Translations under genes and position numbers: made by a program
Shown: positions 34,902 through 35,296 of the stretch, piece after piece
Numbering within the stretch: the first letter of the stretch is position 1
Layout of the letters: every line of letters starts with the position of its first letter
The notes under the pieces: generated by a model
The model's input: only the letters and a program-made list of their open reading frames with translations
What the model was told of the DNA's origin: nothing
The model's database searches: none
Source of the DNA: an uncultured Alphaproteobacteria bacterium
GTDB taxonomy: Bacteria > Pseudomonadota > Alphaproteobacteria > CAAHEQ01 > UBA3637
Assembly (NCBI GenBank): GCA_944392145.1
Contig: CALXVS010000014.1
Location: 1-35,296 of the forward strand
Direction: 5' to 3'
Length of the DNA stretch: 35,296 nt

Positions 34902-35296
34902 ATGTGGAACGTATTTAAAAAGGTATGGGTTAAGGGAAAAGGGGTTAAAGCGGTTTTGTCGGATGCTTGCAACATCGGTTATGCCGACGGGGGAGACGTC
35001 ACGAATGGTGAAAGAACCCTTTCCCCGCAACACTTTCCCTGGCGGTCATCCTTGCGTATGCGAGGATCCAGGCAACATGAATTCCGCTTTTTAGGGACGT
35101 TGACATATCGCGAAAATAAGGACTCTTTGTCCTGGATGCCCGATCAGGTCGGGCATGACAGCTGGGACGATACCACACCTAGTGACATCCCGTCCCCGTC
35201 CGTGTCCTCCCGCCGTCCTCTTTTGTCCGAAACAGGTCGTTCTATGATAGAGATGTTGGGGGTCTTGGCCATTATCGGCGTGTTAAGTATTGCTGC
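34902..35296 (+). CDS. Prepilin-like protein with a long leader, 3' end outside window
   Basis: The ATG at 34902 has a strong GGGAGG site and the frame stays open to the window end (131 codons seen). The last residues read ETG-RSMIEMLGVLAIIGVLSIA: Gly at -1 and Glu at +5 of a type IV prepilin cleavage site, followed by the hydrophobic pilin helix. The leader before the cleavage site would be 111 residues, whereas prepilin leaders are usually under about 30. Much of it is encoded by a palindromic repeat element. A GTG at 35202 would give a normal 12-residue leader but lacks a ribosome binding site. Sorting as a pilin or pseudopilin is likely; the mature domain lies beyond the window. Confidence 0.72.
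   Translation, partial: MWNVFKKVWVKGKGVKAVLSDACNIGYADGGDVTNGERTLSPQHFPWRSSLRMRGSRQHEFRFLGTLTYRENKDSLSWMPDQVGHDSWDDTTPSDIPSPSVSSRRPLLSETGRSMIEMLGVLAIIGVLSIA
35045..35159. repeat. Paired palindromic repeat element inside the prepilin leader
   Basis: The left arm 35045-35072 begins GTCATCC and ends GGATCCAGG. The right arm 35131-35159 begins CCTGGATGCCC and ends GGGCATGAC, matching the left arm's reverse complement at both ends. Each arm is itself a hairpin; the right one is TGCCCGA-TCAGG-TCGGGCA. This is the style of dispersed intergenic palindromes and Rickettsia palindromic elements. It is visibly GC-richer than nearby DNA. I saw no second copy in the window. Confidence 0.7.

Noticed and set aside
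34851-35033. Minus-strand 60-codon frame over the prepilin start
   Set aside because: It runs against the strong GGGAGG-ATG start and through the palindromic upstream region, and has no features of its own.

Overview
The window looks like chromosome from an uncultured alphaproteobacterium, probably a host- or gut-associated lineage. The main reason is the unbroken minus-strand block ruvA-ruvB-ybgC-tolQ-tolR-tolA-tolB-(lipoprotein)-pal-cpoB-tilS-ftsH. Gram-negative envelope genes (mlaA, mlaC, murJ, a periplasmic Cu/Zn SOD) and the uvrC-pgsA pair support it. Base composition is moderately AT-rich, with clear AAGGA/GAGG ribosome binding sites. The lineage below class is my inference from gene order and from the RSMIEMLGVLAIIGVLS-type pilin motif at the right edge.

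Layout. 1-1611: 3' part of a large cysteine-rich protein made of tandem six-cysteine modules. 1686-3664 (minus): LOG-family hydrolase, mlaA, mlaC. 3768-7862 (plus): unknown secreted protein, a short ClpA-like AAA+ protein with a degenerate first ATPase domain, and mutY, all tightly coupled. 7850-11407 (minus): DUF192 protein, a Bax-like protein lacking the expected catalytic Glu, murJ, sodC. 11539-13176: an AT-rich gene with eight 22-residue leucine-rich repeats. 13290-13366 (minus): initiator tRNA. 13508-15455 (plus): OmpA-domain lipoprotein, Sel1-repeat protein, small membrane protein. 15456-17506 (minus): two unknown envelope proteins. 17767-18177: XRE regulator. 18242-29149 (minus): the ftsH-tilS-tol-pal-ybgC-ruvBA block. 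29295-30755 (plus): dnaB. 30808-33319 (minus): pgsA and uvrC. 33417-34658 (plus): D,D-carboxypeptidase with a SPOR domain. 34902-end: 5' part of a prepilin-like gene whose very long leader carries an in-frame palindromic repeat element.

Functionally most of the window is housekeeping: outer-membrane lipid traffic (MlaA/C), peptidoglycan export and trimming (MurJ, DacA), envelope constriction (Tol-Pal), proteolysis (FtsH), tRNA-Ile lysidine formation (TilS), and DNA repair and replication (RuvAB, MutY, UvrC, DnaB). The parts most worth a second look are the prepilin leader with its embedded repeat, the cysteine modules at the left edge, the Clp-like pseudo-ATPase, the LRR protein, the inactive-looking Bax homologue and the extra lipoprotein inserted between tolB and pal. 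I saw no insertion sequence, CRISPR array, rRNA or riboswitch. No gap over 300 bases lacks a gene.
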